Shown: piece by piece, positions 45,565 to 56,363 of the stretch
Layout: each line of letters opens with the position of its first letter
How positions within the stretch are numbered: the first letter of the stretch is position 1
From: Helicoverpa zea
Taxonomy: Eukaryota; Arthropoda; Insecta; Lepidoptera; Noctuidae
NCBI RefSeq assembly: GCF_022581195.2
Contig: NC_061473.1
Location: 9,238,001 to 9,302,000, forward strand
Direction: 5' to 3'
Length of the DNA: 64,000 bases
The notes under the pieces: model-generated
The model's input: only the letters and a program-made list of their open reading frames with translations
The model's database searches: none
Told to the model about the DNA's origin: nothing
Translations under genes and position numbers: made by a program

Positions 45565-46260
45565 TGATGTCCTCCTAGCCAATTATCGGCTACGGCGGCT
45601 GTTCTCATGTAAGGAGATTAGCCAACTACGCAGGACATATTATAGTGCACAAGCATTTGCGCAGACACAGGTGCACTCACTATTTTTTAACTCTCATAGC
45701 CCGATGGGACGGTAATCCGACACGACCGGAGAGAGATCAGGCGCAGGTAGGGCTGCCAGATGGTCGGGAAATCCGGGATTATCCAGGAATTATTAGTCTT
45801 GTCCCGTGTCCAGGAATTGCATCTTTTAGTCCCGGATTTTCGAATACCGTCATACACTAGCTTTCTTCATTTTGATAATAGTAGCAGGCCGCTTCCCTTC
45901 CTTTATTACCCCGCTGCATTGCAATTCTTCGTTTTAAAGAGCCCAGATTTCACAAGTCTTTTGAAAGGACTGCAAAAACAGTCTTCAAACATGCGAATTC
46001 TGAATAAAGGCAAAAAATATAGATAGGTATTCTAATTTTTCATATTTTTTTCGTACTCCTCGAATTGTCCCGGAATCGAAATACCTGAATCTGGCAACCC
46101 TAGGCGCAGGACCGACATTTACGTGCTCTCCGATGCACGGGTGTATCAATCACCAGCTTCCAGGCTCCGGGCTGCTTTGTGAAAGTCTTCTAAAACCCAC
46201 AAAGCGATTTCGGCCCGACTCAGGAATCGAACCCGAGACCTCGTGCTCAGCAGCCGCAAA
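45565..46260 (-). mobile_element. Family H tRNA-derived SINE, split by a hAT-type MITE
   Basis: The minus-strand head (right side) has B box GGGTTCGATTCCTGAGTCG near 46225, then AAATCGCTTTGTGGGTTTTA, CACCCGTGCATCGGAGAGCA and CGCCTGATCTCTCTCCGGTC. The far end has CGGCTACGGCGGCTGTTCTC on the plus strand. The body is interrupted at GGCGCAGG by 355 bp. Uninterrupted relatives at 51145-51375 and 55461-55795. Confidence 0.87.
45748..46102. mobile_element. hAT-type MITE inside a SINE
   Basis: Ends TAGGGCTGCCAGAT and, reverse-complemented, TAGGGTTGCCAGAT. Flanked by the exact 8-bp duplication GGCGCAGG (45740-45747, 46103-46110), the size made by hAT transposases. A second inner inverted pair (AATCCGGGATTATCC; TCCCGGAT) is visible. 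355 bp, no coding capacity. Confidence 0.92.
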
Positions 46261-46763
46261 AAAATGTTAAATAAAGAAGCTTTAAACTTCAGGTTTTTGT
46301 AATACGATTTTCGAAATTATTTTTAAACACGACGCGGCGACCCTCATAAAAACATTTGTTTTACGTTATCTACAAAATCGAACCTTCTGAAAATTCTCTT
46401 TACACTTCCACTAACAAAACTGCACTCAACTAGATATAACTGCAACGAGGCCAGACCGAACCGCTTCAAACTGGAATGAACTGGATCTGACTAGCTCGAG
46501 CTGGTTGCGCGCAAAAGTTCTTTTTGTTTGTTCAAGTTCAGCTGTTTTGTGACCCCGGGGTGACCCTGCGCTCATTGCTAATAGGGTCAGTGAGAATAAT
46601 AGATTCTGGGTTAAAAATATTTGGCCCTTTCTTTTGATTAGGGACTTACTTTATAATGTTACATAATTGAATAATTAATTAGAATAAAATAATTTACTGT
46701 TTGTACGCCATCAAATAGTAGGACACAGAGACCGACATATTTTTTTTGTAACACCTATTCTAA
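46261..46763. other. Unassigned DNA
   Basis: Nothing recognised. Confidence 0.45.
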
Positions 46764-46831
46764 GGCCTCGGCCTCGAATTTTGCGGGCAGCGGAGCGGCA
46801 GCGGCGGCGGCCCGGGAGCGGCAGGATCTTA

Positions 46832-47263
46832 GGCCTCTGCCTCGAATTTTGCGGGCAGCGGGGCGGCAGCGGCGGCGGCGCGGGAGCGGCAGGATCTTAC
46901 GCGTATATTCATATGGACCGGCCCTCGAATACAGCGGCGCGGGAGCGGCGCGGCGGCGGGCAACGAGCGGTGCGCTCCAGTCAAGCGGTGACCGCCCGCG
47001 TTGGGCATCTGCATTGTAGGCATAGTGTTATACATTTTTTTTGTGACGTATCAAAATGTGTTCGGACGTGCAAGAGCTAATTATTTCGGCCATCTTTGAG
47101 AGGACACTCATATGGAACAGCAAACACAACAGAACACAACACTACACTGCTATAGTGCCGCGCGATCTGCCCGCTAGTTTCGAGAACGGGTATCCGTTGC
47201 CCGCCCCGCTCCCGCGCCGCCGCCGCTGCCGCCCCGCTGCCCGCAAAATTCGAGGCAGAGGCC
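46832..47263. mobile_element. Younger PIF/Harbinger-type element nested in its own family
   Basis: 58-bp perfect terminal inverted repeats (46832-46889, 47206-47263) beginning GGCCTCTGCCTCGAATTTTG. Flanked by TTA at 46829-46831 and 47264-47266, the 3-bp TWA-type duplication of PIF/Harbinger. Its own body contains the unbroken GGATCTTACGCGTAT that is the target site disrupted in the older copy. It contains a short MADF-like exon. Confidence 0.88.
47056..47151 (+). pseudogene. MADF-like first-exon remnant in the Harbinger-type element
   Basis: The ATG at 47056 opens MCSDVQELIISAIFERTLIW, followed by NSKHNRTQHY. The pattern LI..IFER..IW......H resembles the start of MADF domains (a Myb/SANT-related DNA-binding fold), in which a W and a Y/H-N pair follow an ER motif. 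PIF/Harbinger elements usually encode a second Myb/SANT- or MADF-type protein beside the transposase, which fits the element's ends. The frame then runs into GC-rich terminal repeat, so only the N-terminal ~32 residues are meaningful. The family assignment is by pattern only. Confidence 0.5.
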
Positions 47264-47403
47264 TTACGCGTATAATCAAATGGACCGGCCCTCGAATACA
47301 GCCGCGCGGGAGCGGGCAACGAGCGGTGCACTCCAGTCACGCGGTGACCGCCCGCGCCGCCACCGCTGCCATCCCGCTGCCCGCAAAATTCGAGACCGAA
47401 GCA

Positions 47404-47577
47404 AGGTATGTTCACAAGCAAGGCCCACAACATACTTAAACTTCTGTTTTTTTTTTTTTAAACGACTGTTAACCTTCAAAATTGTGCGTAGAAATTCACA
47501 TTCAACAGTTGTTTTAAGAATACTGATGCTTATGTTGTCTGTGAATTTAGGCCTAAATGTATTTTAATAATGTATTG
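47404..47577. other. Unassigned DNA
   Basis: T-run at about 47447-47459, nothing else. Confidence 0.4.
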
Positions 47578-47765
47578 AATTGAACTTCCGCCAGCGGGTT
47601 TACACGCGTTCCGTGGGAACTACTCCGCGCACCTTGATAATAAATACCCTACGTCTTACTCGATAAATGGGCTATCTAACACTGAAAGGATTTTTGAAAT
47701 CGATCCCATCTTGAGACTCGCGAGTTCAAACAAACAAACTCTACAGCTTTATAATATTTGTAGTT
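47578..47765 (-). mobile_element. Helitron-like element, minus copy
   Basis: GGAACTACTCCGCGCACC, GATAAATGGGCTATCTAACA and CAAACAAACTCTACAGC are the reverse complement of the 23730 subfamily body. The CTAG end is not preserved. Confidence 0.65.
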
Positions 47766-47998
47766 ATAAATGTGGTCTTTTGTTCAGAATACATAATTTA
47801 GTAGAAGCCAATATACAATGAATAGATATTGAGCCTGATATGATATTGATGGCGTTATATAGCTTCGAACGAGGTGCTCTAAGTTATCCCAGCGCTGTTA
47901 CATCGATCTCTACTTGATTCTATTACTAAATGGACTGATGGGAATGAACGAATATTTTACGATATATTTTCCTATACTTAACTTCCCTTCTAATGGTT

Positions 47999-48185
47999 TA
48001 CAGACCAATTACTGGCTGCGGCGGCAATTCTCTCTAAGAAGATCAGCCAACAGCGCAGGACATATTATAGTGCACAAGCATTTGCATGGACACAGGTGCA
48101 CTCACTATTCCTTCACTCTCATAGCGCGATGCGCGGAATTCGTGATAACCAGAGAGAGATCAGACGCTGTACCGATATATTGGTT
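47999..48185 (-). mobile_element. Family H SINE fragment
   Basis: CGGCAATTCTCTCTAAGAAG, CATTTGCATGGACACAGGTG and CCAGAGAGAGATCAGACGC. Head absent, diverged. Confidence 0.78.
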
Positions 48186-48772
48186 GATTACCGACTAATG
48201 TTGAATGCTATCTTTACTAATACATGTTATGAATGCGAAAGTAAGTCTGTTTTTCCGACTTCCAGGCCAAAACTATTGAACTGTTTAAAATGTTATGCTA
48301 AGATAGCCTTGACCAGAAGTGACGTAGGCATTTTTATGCAGTAGGTACTTGTGAAGTAGTGTCCTTGAGACGCGGAACCGTAGGGAACTACTACTTATCA
48401 TCAACTTGATTTTTGTTTATACAATAAACCACGTTCAACTCTATTCTAAAATAAGTAAGATCCTAGATAATACATTTCCAGCATTATAATATTATTTTTA
48501 TCGTAATATAATCGTTTTTCTCCATAAAACCCTGTGCAGGTGCCTCGTTCCAATTAGTCCGGAAAATCATATTAGTCAACTTGAATTAAATACTTTGAAG
48601 CTCTGATATTAATACTGCATCTCATATTTAACTTGAAGACGCTACAAAGTTTGCAGTGTTGTTGTTACTTCGTAAGTAAATAAGACTTTACCTTTTGACT
48701 AAAGTTACAAAAGTAAGACATTTGTTTTTTTAAGTTTACTTTGTCCATCCATTTATCAAACTACACTAGAAT
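48186..48772. other. Unassigned DNA
   Basis: Nothing recognised. Confidence 0.45.
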
Positions 48773-49000
48773 TCGTGGTAACCAGTGGATAAAGCATCAG
48801 CCCCTCGAGTAAAAGTGTGTGGGCTCGATTACCAGTCAGGCAGGGAATGCGCCTTTCAGTGTTCATAAATCACCATCCTCGCTCAAGACGGATTAGGTTC
48901 CTCGGGATTGATGTGTTCCTTCCTAATGTAATTTCATCATCATCATAATCATCAGCATTTTCATCGTCCCACTGCTGGGCACAGGCCTCCTCTTACACAG
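48773..49000. mobile_element. tRNA-type SINE head and body, then a reversed SINE end
   Basis: The plus-strand head GTGGTAACCAGTGGATAAAG with B box GGCTCGATTACCAGTCAGG near 48821, then body TTCAGTGTTCATAAATCACC. Directly after, 48945-49000 is a minus-strand SINE end (TCGTCCCACTGCTGGGCACA) of the family seen at 61517. Confidence 0.7.
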
Positions 49001-49020
49001 TCACTCATTATCACTCACTC

Positions 49021-49086
49021 ATCATCATCATTATCATCTCAGCCATAGGACGTCCACTGATGAACATAGGCCTCCCCCTTTGATCA
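49021..49086 (-). mobile_element. RTE LINE 3' tail
   Basis: CATCATCATTATCATCTCAG, GACGTCCACTGATGAACATA and GGCCTCCCCCTTTGATCA. Confidence 0.78.
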
Positions 49087-51144
49087 CTCACTCATTGTAG
49101 TATAATTTTGTTAAGTTATATCTAACGTGCACAGTTTAATTCAACAGGAATAACTAGTGAACAACAATAGTATAACTGGTAGTTTGTATAACGTTACCAC
49201 TTGGCAACTGTCCACTATTTTGAATACTCTAGGCCATATAAGCTTGGTTCTTGTTTATGAATTGTTTATAATACCCATAATATTTCACAGTTTTACCAAA
49301 TTGTCTTACACTTAAATATCAAGATATTAGACACAGTTTTATTTTTTATTAATATCCATGTAAAACTAATTGCAACAACAACGAAAAAAACTTATAAAAT
49401 CTAAACTAATTGCTAAAACCTATAAACCTATAAAAATTAAAGTATTTACACCTACAATTTCACCCAATATAAAAAGGAAAAATTTTAAAAACGCTCTCTC
49501 AACTTTCAAGTAAAAAGTACCTTACCGATTAGTGCACTCTATCAAAACATGGCGGGATAAAATTTTAAAAGCTGCACGCTGCTCGGCTGATCGACAGCTT
49601 GGCGGGTCGACTAACTTATGGCTTTTAACCTCCGTGGCTGATCTAATGACTGACAAGCTGACTTTTATGGGATAACGTTTAGGAAAAAGCGAAGAGTTCA
49701 ATGCTGTAAGTTAAATACGCTCTGTTTGTTCGCTTTTAGTTTTTATTATTATTAGTTTACAGTTAATTTGCTGCGATAACAGGGTAATGTATAACTATCT
49801 AGAATGAGGATGCATTTCTGTAAATGTATACATTTTGAAATGAATAAATAGATTGAAGAGTAATACTGAACCCTCTGAAGTTGACCTTTGAAGAAACGCT
49901 TCTAATTCTTACCAGTAGTGCAAGGTTTTACTATTTCCTTGTTATGTAATTGTTATTATCGTATTCACATGTATTTTTAGCTGCATTTTATTTTTGACTG
50001 AGTGCCTACGTAAATGTAGTATACAGGTAGTAGTTTGTAGTAATTTTAGCCAGCTGAAAATTAGTGCTATGCTTGCAAGCACAGCGTATACTGAGCTGAG
50101 TCTCCTGCTACATATCATTTTCTCATTCTATTTTATGTAATGTTAATGTAACGTGTCTGTATAGCAAGTAAAGGGTTCAGTTTTAAAACCAGTAAATGAG
50201 TCTACAAAACAGAATTATCTTCCATAAAAGCGTTGCCATGGAAACTATAGCCTGTTTCCGACACTATAATCAATTCAGAAGCCATCAGAGCAAGACTTCT
50301 AGACTCCAGTGCCGGCCTAGACTGAAGGGGTACTCAATTCTAAAGACAATATTCTAGAAAATTGACAACTTAGTAAAGTGATTGTTGAGCTATGCGTAGA
50401 ACGGGACGATCGTCTTTGATGTCGTTCACGGAAATTATGGGCCGTCTTTGTGAAGATTAATTGCTGATTTTGATAGTTTATTATGTTTAAAAAAGTATAT
50501 AACATACGATCAATTTAATTGTATTTTATGTAGGTACTTTTATGCATACGAATCAGTTGAACAATTATTTTAAGTAGTAAGTAATTTAAAATAATAATTT
50601 AAGTGCTAAGTAGCTTAATTTAATTTAAGTTTTGAATTCAGTCCACGACACGTCGCGTAAACTTTGTTGCAAAAAAAATTAAGCACCTATAATAATTTAA
50701 TTTTTTCGGGATTGTGTTTGTTTCAAAGACCGCAATTGGCTTTTGTGGGAACTACTTAACACACCGGGATAAAAAGCTTCTTCCAAAATAATAGAGAATT
50801 CTCACTTAAAACCTGTAGAAGTCCCTTTCAAATGTCAAAACTTGGCTTTGGCTTATTAACCAAGCTTCAACTTTAAACTTAAACTTCTAGTTTTTAAGTT
50901 TAACAAACAAGCAAGCTTAATTAGTTGGTAATAGTTGTAAAAGTTGCCATTGCTGCATCTTAGATCATGATCTGCATTATTAGATAAGGAGTTGCTAACG
51001 CGAGTGAACAGAGAGAGTTAATGACCGGCGAGTTTGTGAGCGATGCTCCTAGATCAGTTCTTTTAATGACAAGAGTAATCTGGCAAACATTCGTTTAAAA
51101 AGTTACGATTATTGAAATGATAAACGCTTTTCTTTGTTGGTTTT
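49087..51144. other. AT-rich DNA, little recognised
   Basis: 50745-50780 (TGTGGGAACTACTTAACACA, CGGGATAAAAAGC) may be a scrap of a Helitron-like element. Nothing else supported over 2 kb. Confidence 0.4.
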
Positions 51145-51375
51145 AGAAACTTTCACAAAGCAACCCGTAATCTGGAAGTTAGTGAATGATTCACCCGTGC
51201 ATCGGAGAGCACGTAAATGTCGGTGCTGCGCCTGATCTCTTTCCGGTCGTGTCGGACTGGCCGTCCCATCGGGCTATGAGAGTGAAGGAATAGTGAGTGC
51301 ACTATAATATGTCCTGCGCAGCTGGTTGATCTCCTTATATGGGAACAGTCGCCGCGGCCGAAATCAGCCTTAGAC
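51145..51375 (+). mobile_element. Family H SINE, headless plus copy
   Basis: CACCCGTGCATCGGAGAGCA, TGTCGGTGCTGCGCCTGATC, CCCATCGGGCTATGAGAGTG and ATGTCCTGCGCAGCTGG. The CTGCGCCTGATC stretch is an unoccupied relative of the hAT-type insertion site at 45740. Confidence 0.85.
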
Positions 51376-52637
51376 GCCATTATTAATAGTTGGGGAAGTT
51401 GGCATTGTTGCATCTGTTATCAGATAAGAAGTTGCTAACGTGAGTGAACTGTGGGAGTTAATGACCGCCGAGTTTGTGAGCGATGCTCCTGCATCATTTC
51501 TTTTAATGAGGGAAGTATTCTGGGAAGTATTAGGTGGGTAGGGTGTAGTTTTTGAACTATATTTACATTTACATGTTTACAAAAATAAAAAAGGGGGAAA
51601 ATTAAAACTAAGTATTAAAAAATTCATCCGCATCGCTGTCAGCGGGGATAGTGTCATTGGTGTGAATTTTGTTACCGATTTAGGACGCAATAAAGTATTT
51701 GTTTAGATACTAAATTAATATATTTCAATTTCCAAAAAGATAAGTACAATCTGTAAAAGTAGTTTTATTTAAATGTTCTAGTATTTGCGTAAGTGTCAGA
51801 AATCAACAAGTAAAACACCCTTAATTTCAATACAACATTACAGCCTACCAGAATAAAAATTTACTTCGATTTTGTGTCAACTCAATTACACTGCTTGCCA
51901 AAAAAACGGGGCACCATACAAAAATATTCTAAAAATAAGCACTAAAGACATTTCAAGCCATAGTTTCAAAGTTACTTACAAAGTTAATATCAGAATATAA
52001 CCCCTGGCTAACTGCCAGATAGCGAGCAGATTAAGTTGCAGATAAAATATAATATGACCTGTGAACTGTGAGACTGGGGGATATTACTGAATGAGTAAGC
52101 AACCGCTTACAGGTCAGATGTTAGTGTTAAATGATATGTATTTTTAAAAGGAATAGACTTTTTGAACACTACATAGGATTATGGATTATTTGTATTTTTA
52201 AAACAGAATAGGTTTATTTACACTTTACAATGTAAATATTAACCAGTTAGGTGCTTTGAACCAAAATCTTGTGACAGCACAATGTCACATAATACATTTA
52301 TCTTAAATTGCAGTAAATCTCTGTTTACTTTCTTTCCTAAATAAAATAATAAATTTAGTTTGAGTTAATAAAAAAATATATTTTTGATGAGAGCCCCTAA
52401 ATAAAACTAGTTTTTAAAAAAAGCTACACAAGTGAATAGCAATTATTTGGTAAATTTTCTTTCACTAAATTCAATCATAAGTTAAAATAAAATATTCCTT
52501 CACAATTCCTTTTGACAGTTCAATACCAAGAAAAAAATCCTTGAAAATACAATAACAGTAGCTAATTAAAAATTCACATGTACCGAACCAAACTTCGCTT
52601 AAACAAAAGAAAAATAATCTCCGTAAAGAACTGACTC
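51376..52637. other. AT-rich DNA, nothing recognised
   Basis: 51420-51500 partly repeats 50940-51060 (AGGAGTTGCTAACGCGAGTG type; GAGCGATGCTCCT), a local direct duplication flanking the H SINE. The rest is unassigned. Confidence 0.45.
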
Positions 52638-53169
52638 GGAGGAAGGAAAGATAGCGGAGATGCCATAAGGAATGTAGGTCAGGCGCCTTCTTGTAGGTCA
52701 AGCAACGTATGGTAGGCGTGATCAGTTACTTGAATAACAAGACGTTCGGGTTCCTTGATAAATAAAAATATTGATATTAATTGATTAGTGATATTATTTT
52801 GAAATGTCTGGCATGGTCTGAAATATTGGCCGTCATTGAACATCCCTGGCAGTCGTATCCGGTAGTCAGAATCCATTAAGTCTGACACCAGTCTTACCAA
52901 GGGAGGTTGCCCGGGTTGAGGAGGTCAAACAGGCAGTTGTCCTTGTAAAACACTAGTACTCAGCTGCATCCGCTTAGACTGGAAGCTGACCCCAACATAG
53001 GTGGGAAAAGGCTCGGGAGATCAAGATTTGGTAAATAATGGGCGGGTTCTTAAGAAGTAAGAGCGGAGCTAGTAACGTTCCTCGTCCCCCGAACACCCGT
53101 ATTTTGGCGCGCTACTTTCTTAGGAGATTTTGCGTTATGACATTTCCGCTAGTCATTTTATTCTCTATG
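52638..53169. mobile_element. Family N MITE split by a SINE
   Basis: Left part (52638-52740, AGCGGAGATGCCATAAGG and GTCAGGCGCCTTCTTGTAGG) is the reversed right end of N at 6541-6834. Right part (53040-53169, CGCGCTACTTTCTTAGGAGA and TAGTCATTTTATTCTCTATG) is its reversed left end. The SINE A copy lies between. Confidence 0.72.
52845..53020 (+). mobile_element. SINE family A inside an N MITE
   Basis: CCCTGGCAGTCGTATCCGGT, GGAGGTTGCCCGGGTTGAGG and CCCCAACATAGGTGGGAAAA. Confidence 0.83.
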
Positions 53170-53967
53170 TTTTTTTGGTAACAATCAGTTCATTAAAATG
53201 ACGCAGCATTACACTGGCGGGACATAAAAGAGTAACCTTTTCTCTTTTATTCGCTCGTTCAACATTAATGTTTGTACACTTGCGGCCAAAGAAATAGAGG
53301 CACCTATCGTGTTTCATTCTTTGAGTTTTGCTTGCTTTGTGTTATTGAATATGAATTTGTAATGCAGTTTTGAGGCTTGGAAATAGGCGAAGTAAAATAG
53401 AATGCGAAATGTGTTTTAAGTAGTTTGCTGTTGTTGTATGATACAATATACAATACATATTTACATATTTATGCTGATGCAACAGTTTTCAGGAAGAGGT
53501 TGCCTGATAAATTGAATATTGTTACGAAATGTTAAACTTCGGGCTATTTATTTTAAGGTAAGAGTATCAAAGAGACTTGTTTAAAGTTTGAAAAGCATGT
53601 TTAAGTTTACTTAAATGTCCAGACCAAGTACCTATGAAATAATTTACTTAGTATCTAATGTAATATTTTTTGTCGCTAAAACTCAAAAACTAACCAATTC
53701 CGTCATAAAACATGTCACACGCCCACTAAAAGCAAAAATTATCCTGAATCTAAAAAAAAAACAAAACACCACGTCACGTACGTTTATTTTGTCAGAAAGC
53801 CTCGGTCGTTTTTCGTGAACCGAAGTGTATTTATCTCAGGAGAAAGCCTTTCAATTTGCTAAAAGGTTGACAGAACAAAATGGTTTTAATTTTGCAATGT
53901 TACGACAAAAAATATGTTATAGTCCAAGAGCCTGCGACTGCTAAACCTTCATTGTTTTATACAAGAA
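53170..53967. other. AT-rich DNA, nothing recognised
   Basis: No family or exon recognised. Confidence 0.45.
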
Positions 53968-54045
53968 GTGTTCCCGCGGTTTCACCCGCGGAACGTGGGA
54001 ACTACTGCCCGTACCGGGATAAAATATAGCCCTTGTTATGTAGAT
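53968..54045 (-). repeat. Helitron-like fragment
   Basis: GCGGTTTCACCCGCGGAACG (the terminal hairpin reversed), GGGAACTACTGCCCGTACCG and GATAAAATATAGCC match 19200-19270 reversed. Confidence 0.65.
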
Positions 54046-55111
54046 CAGTTAGAAACGTATTAGTCCATAGGTTTTAGTCGGTGTTTGGTGCCTGGCTGGA
54101 CAACCATTTAAATATGTTCGAATAGGATTAGGTTTTGATACTGAACTTGTCACTTCTTACAATCAGTCAATAAACCAAAGTTAAAGTTATTAAATGGTTT
54201 AATTATAAAATATCCCGAATATACCGGTGCCGAGCGCACTACGCGTTACAGTCACTCGCGAAGAGTGTAGCTTTCCAACAGTTAAATAATTATAAAATCG
54301 TTCCAGTTGTTTTCGAGTTTATATATTACGGAAAACGGCTAGTCTTAAATATAAACTAAGAGACAGCTGTAAAACGATATGTTAGAATTTTTTTTAATAT
54401 CTCGCAAAGTCAGTCTTTCATGGTTGTTTATCGTTCATACCGACTGTAAGGTAGATGCACACACAAAGTTTCAGTCTTTATAAAACAACTCAGTCCTAAC
54501 AGTCGTTAGCTCTCTGACTATTATGAAGGTAATGTGCCTGTTTCTTTTATTACTTACACTTTTTTTGTAATATTCCACAACGTGTATTTTTTGGACCAAT
54601 TGTGAGGGGAAAGAAATTCACTGACTTAGAAAAAACATGGCATTGTCACGCTTTATTGACTGACAAGAGATTATTATTTTTGGCAGATGTTTCTAAGTAA
54701 TATCGCGTATAATACATAGGTATAGGTATATTATACACAACATTCTGCAGATTTTTTTTTCAAAATAAATAAAACTGACTTACTAAAAATACTAAAAAGC
54801 AAGAAAAACAATATTTTAATTACATAGATCTAGAAGTTTGTGTCTACCTAATAGATGCAGCTAAGATTATTTCGACAGCGACCTGTAGGCCGATACGTGG
54901 TTTTATGTTGTATATACATAAAAAAAAATTCGTATTGTGAATAATATGAAACTGCTTGACAGTTAAAAAAAATATATCATACCATAACTGACGAGTTTTT
55001 TCTACTTACACTTCGAGTAAAAAACTTGTTTTTTTTTTGGTTAAACTAGGTATCATTGTAACTGACCCCAAATTAACTGCAACCAACTGTAAACGTCCAA
55101 CCAATCACTGC
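54046..55111. other. AT-rich DNA, nothing recognised
   Basis: No family or exon recognised. Confidence 0.45.
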
Positions 55112-55113
55112 TA

Positions 55114-55274
55114 TAGTTCGGCCATTCAGAGAATGCGTTCCTGACACGTCGCGATTGAACTGACGACGTAACTACATTCATTGATTATTGATATAATAAT
55201 GTTGTTTTAATGCTCCTCAATTGTTAAAACGGTAAACAACCAGCAAAAATATTTTTATACTAACTACCGAACTA
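55114..55274. mobile_element. Family K element with short right TIR
   Basis: Starts TAGTTCGGCCATTCAGAGAA and ends CCGAACTA, with TA on both sides (55112-55113, 55275-55276). It is nearly identical to 58918-59060 but lacks the long inverted right arm. 161 bp, non-coding. A TA duplication suggests a Tc1/mariner-type mobiliser. Confidence 0.82.
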
Positions 55275-55460
55275 TAGCAATAACACTAACATTAGCCAGT
55301 ACACCATTGAGCATACCTCCTAAATCCCGCACAATCGGTTAACACTAACTCCGGAATGCTGCGTATGTAGGAACGGAATTCCCGATTGTTACACACAGTG
55401 TACTGTGAACATTAAGAGTGCGTCTACACGGTGCGTGTAGCTGGAGCAAGGTAACATGAT

Positions 55461-55795
55461 AATGTCCTCCTAGCCGGTTATCGGCTACGGCAGCTGTTCT
55501 CATGTAAGGAGATTAGCAACCTGCGCAGGAAATATTAGAGTACACAAGCATTTGCGCAGACACAGGTGCACTCACTATTCCGTCACTCTCATAGCCCGAT
55601 GGGACGGCAATCCGACACGACCGGAGAGAGATCAGGCGCAGGACCGACATTAACGTGCGACACGATGCACGGGTGTATCAATCATAAACTTCTAGGCTCC
55701 GGGCTGCTTCGTGAAAATTTCTAAAACCTCGGAATCGAACCCGAGACATGGTGCTCAGCAGCGGCGCTTGCGACAGCTAGACCAACGAGGCAGAA
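55461..55795 (-). mobile_element. Family H tRNA-derived SINE, near full length
   Basis: Minus-strand head CTCGTTGGTCTAGCTGTCGC (A box) and CTCGGGTTCGATTCCGAGG (B box), then CACCCGTGCATCGTGTCGCA, GGTCCTGCGCCTGATCTCTC, CTATGAGAGTGACGGAATAG and, at the far end, CGTAGCCGATAACCGGCTAG. Contains the intact GGCGCAGGACCGACATTA, the empty-site relative of the hAT-type insertion at 45740. Confidence 0.9.
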
Positions 55796-56228
55796 AAAGC
55801 AAGTTAACATGCGCAAGTGACAAGTGACAAGAGCACGCGGATGGGTATTTTACTTTGATACATGCGCGAGTCGCTGGACCCACACGTATTTAAAATGCAT
55901 GTAACCTGCGCATGTGCCTCAACATGCGCAAGCTACCTGCACCGTATAGATGCACCCTTACGGAGTGTAGTGTGAACGATCTTAGATTGTGTGGGTAGAG
56001 TTATGATAACTGATTTCGTGTGTTATTGTAATTGTATACAGGACTTGTAAGATTGTTGTCACATCATACCCATAAATGTGAAACGCCGGAACTATTGAAC
56101 GGATTCTGATGAAAATTTTCAGGAATCGTACCTAAATCAAAAACTTTCATCAGCACAAAATATAGACTCCTTTTTATTCAATTGCGAGAAGCAGGTCGCT
56201 GTGGATAGCCGGTAAAACCCCCTAAACT
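55796..56228. other. Unassigned DNA
   Basis: Repeated ACATGCGCAAG/ATGCGCATGT motifs at 55806-55935, no family assigned. Confidence 0.4.
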
Positions 56229-56363
56229 TCTTGGTAAGACTGTCAGACTTTCTGGCTTCTGACAACCAGTAACAACTGCCAAAGATGTTCAAAAGACAGC
56301 CGAACTCGTCATGATTAGATGGTCACCCATCCACGTCCATCCAAGCGTTGCTTAACCGATATC
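56229..56363 (-). mobile_element. SINE with 5S-rRNA-like head and A body
   Basis: Read on the minus strand: GGTTAAGCAACGCTTGGATG then GACGTGGATGGGTGACCATC, then GACGAGTTCGGCTGTC and the family A body (CATCTTTGGCAGTTGTTACT, GTCAGAAGCCAGAAAGTC). GTTAAGCAACG and GGATGGGTGACC are hallmark internal-promoter blocks of eukaryotic 5S rRNA. Confidence 0.82.

Larger units (their letters stand above)
46764..47403. mobile_element. Older PIF/Harbinger-type MITE, host of a nested copy
   Basis: Left end GGCCTCGGCCTCGAATTTTG; right end, reverse-complemented, TGCTTCGGTCTCGAATTTTG. Its GC-rich body is broken at GGATCTTA by the younger copy 46832-47263 and resumes at CGCGTATAATCAAATGGACC. Outer flanks (TAA left, AGG right) do not give a clean duplication, as expected for an older insertion. 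Confidence 0.75.

Noticed and set aside
46781..47567. Several overlapping frames rich in R, A and G
   Set aside because: They come from GC-rich TIRs of the nested Harbinger-type elements; only the short MADF-like start has any support.
56310..56363. 5S rRNA gene
   Set aside because: Only the internal-promoter region is kept and it is fused to a SINE body.
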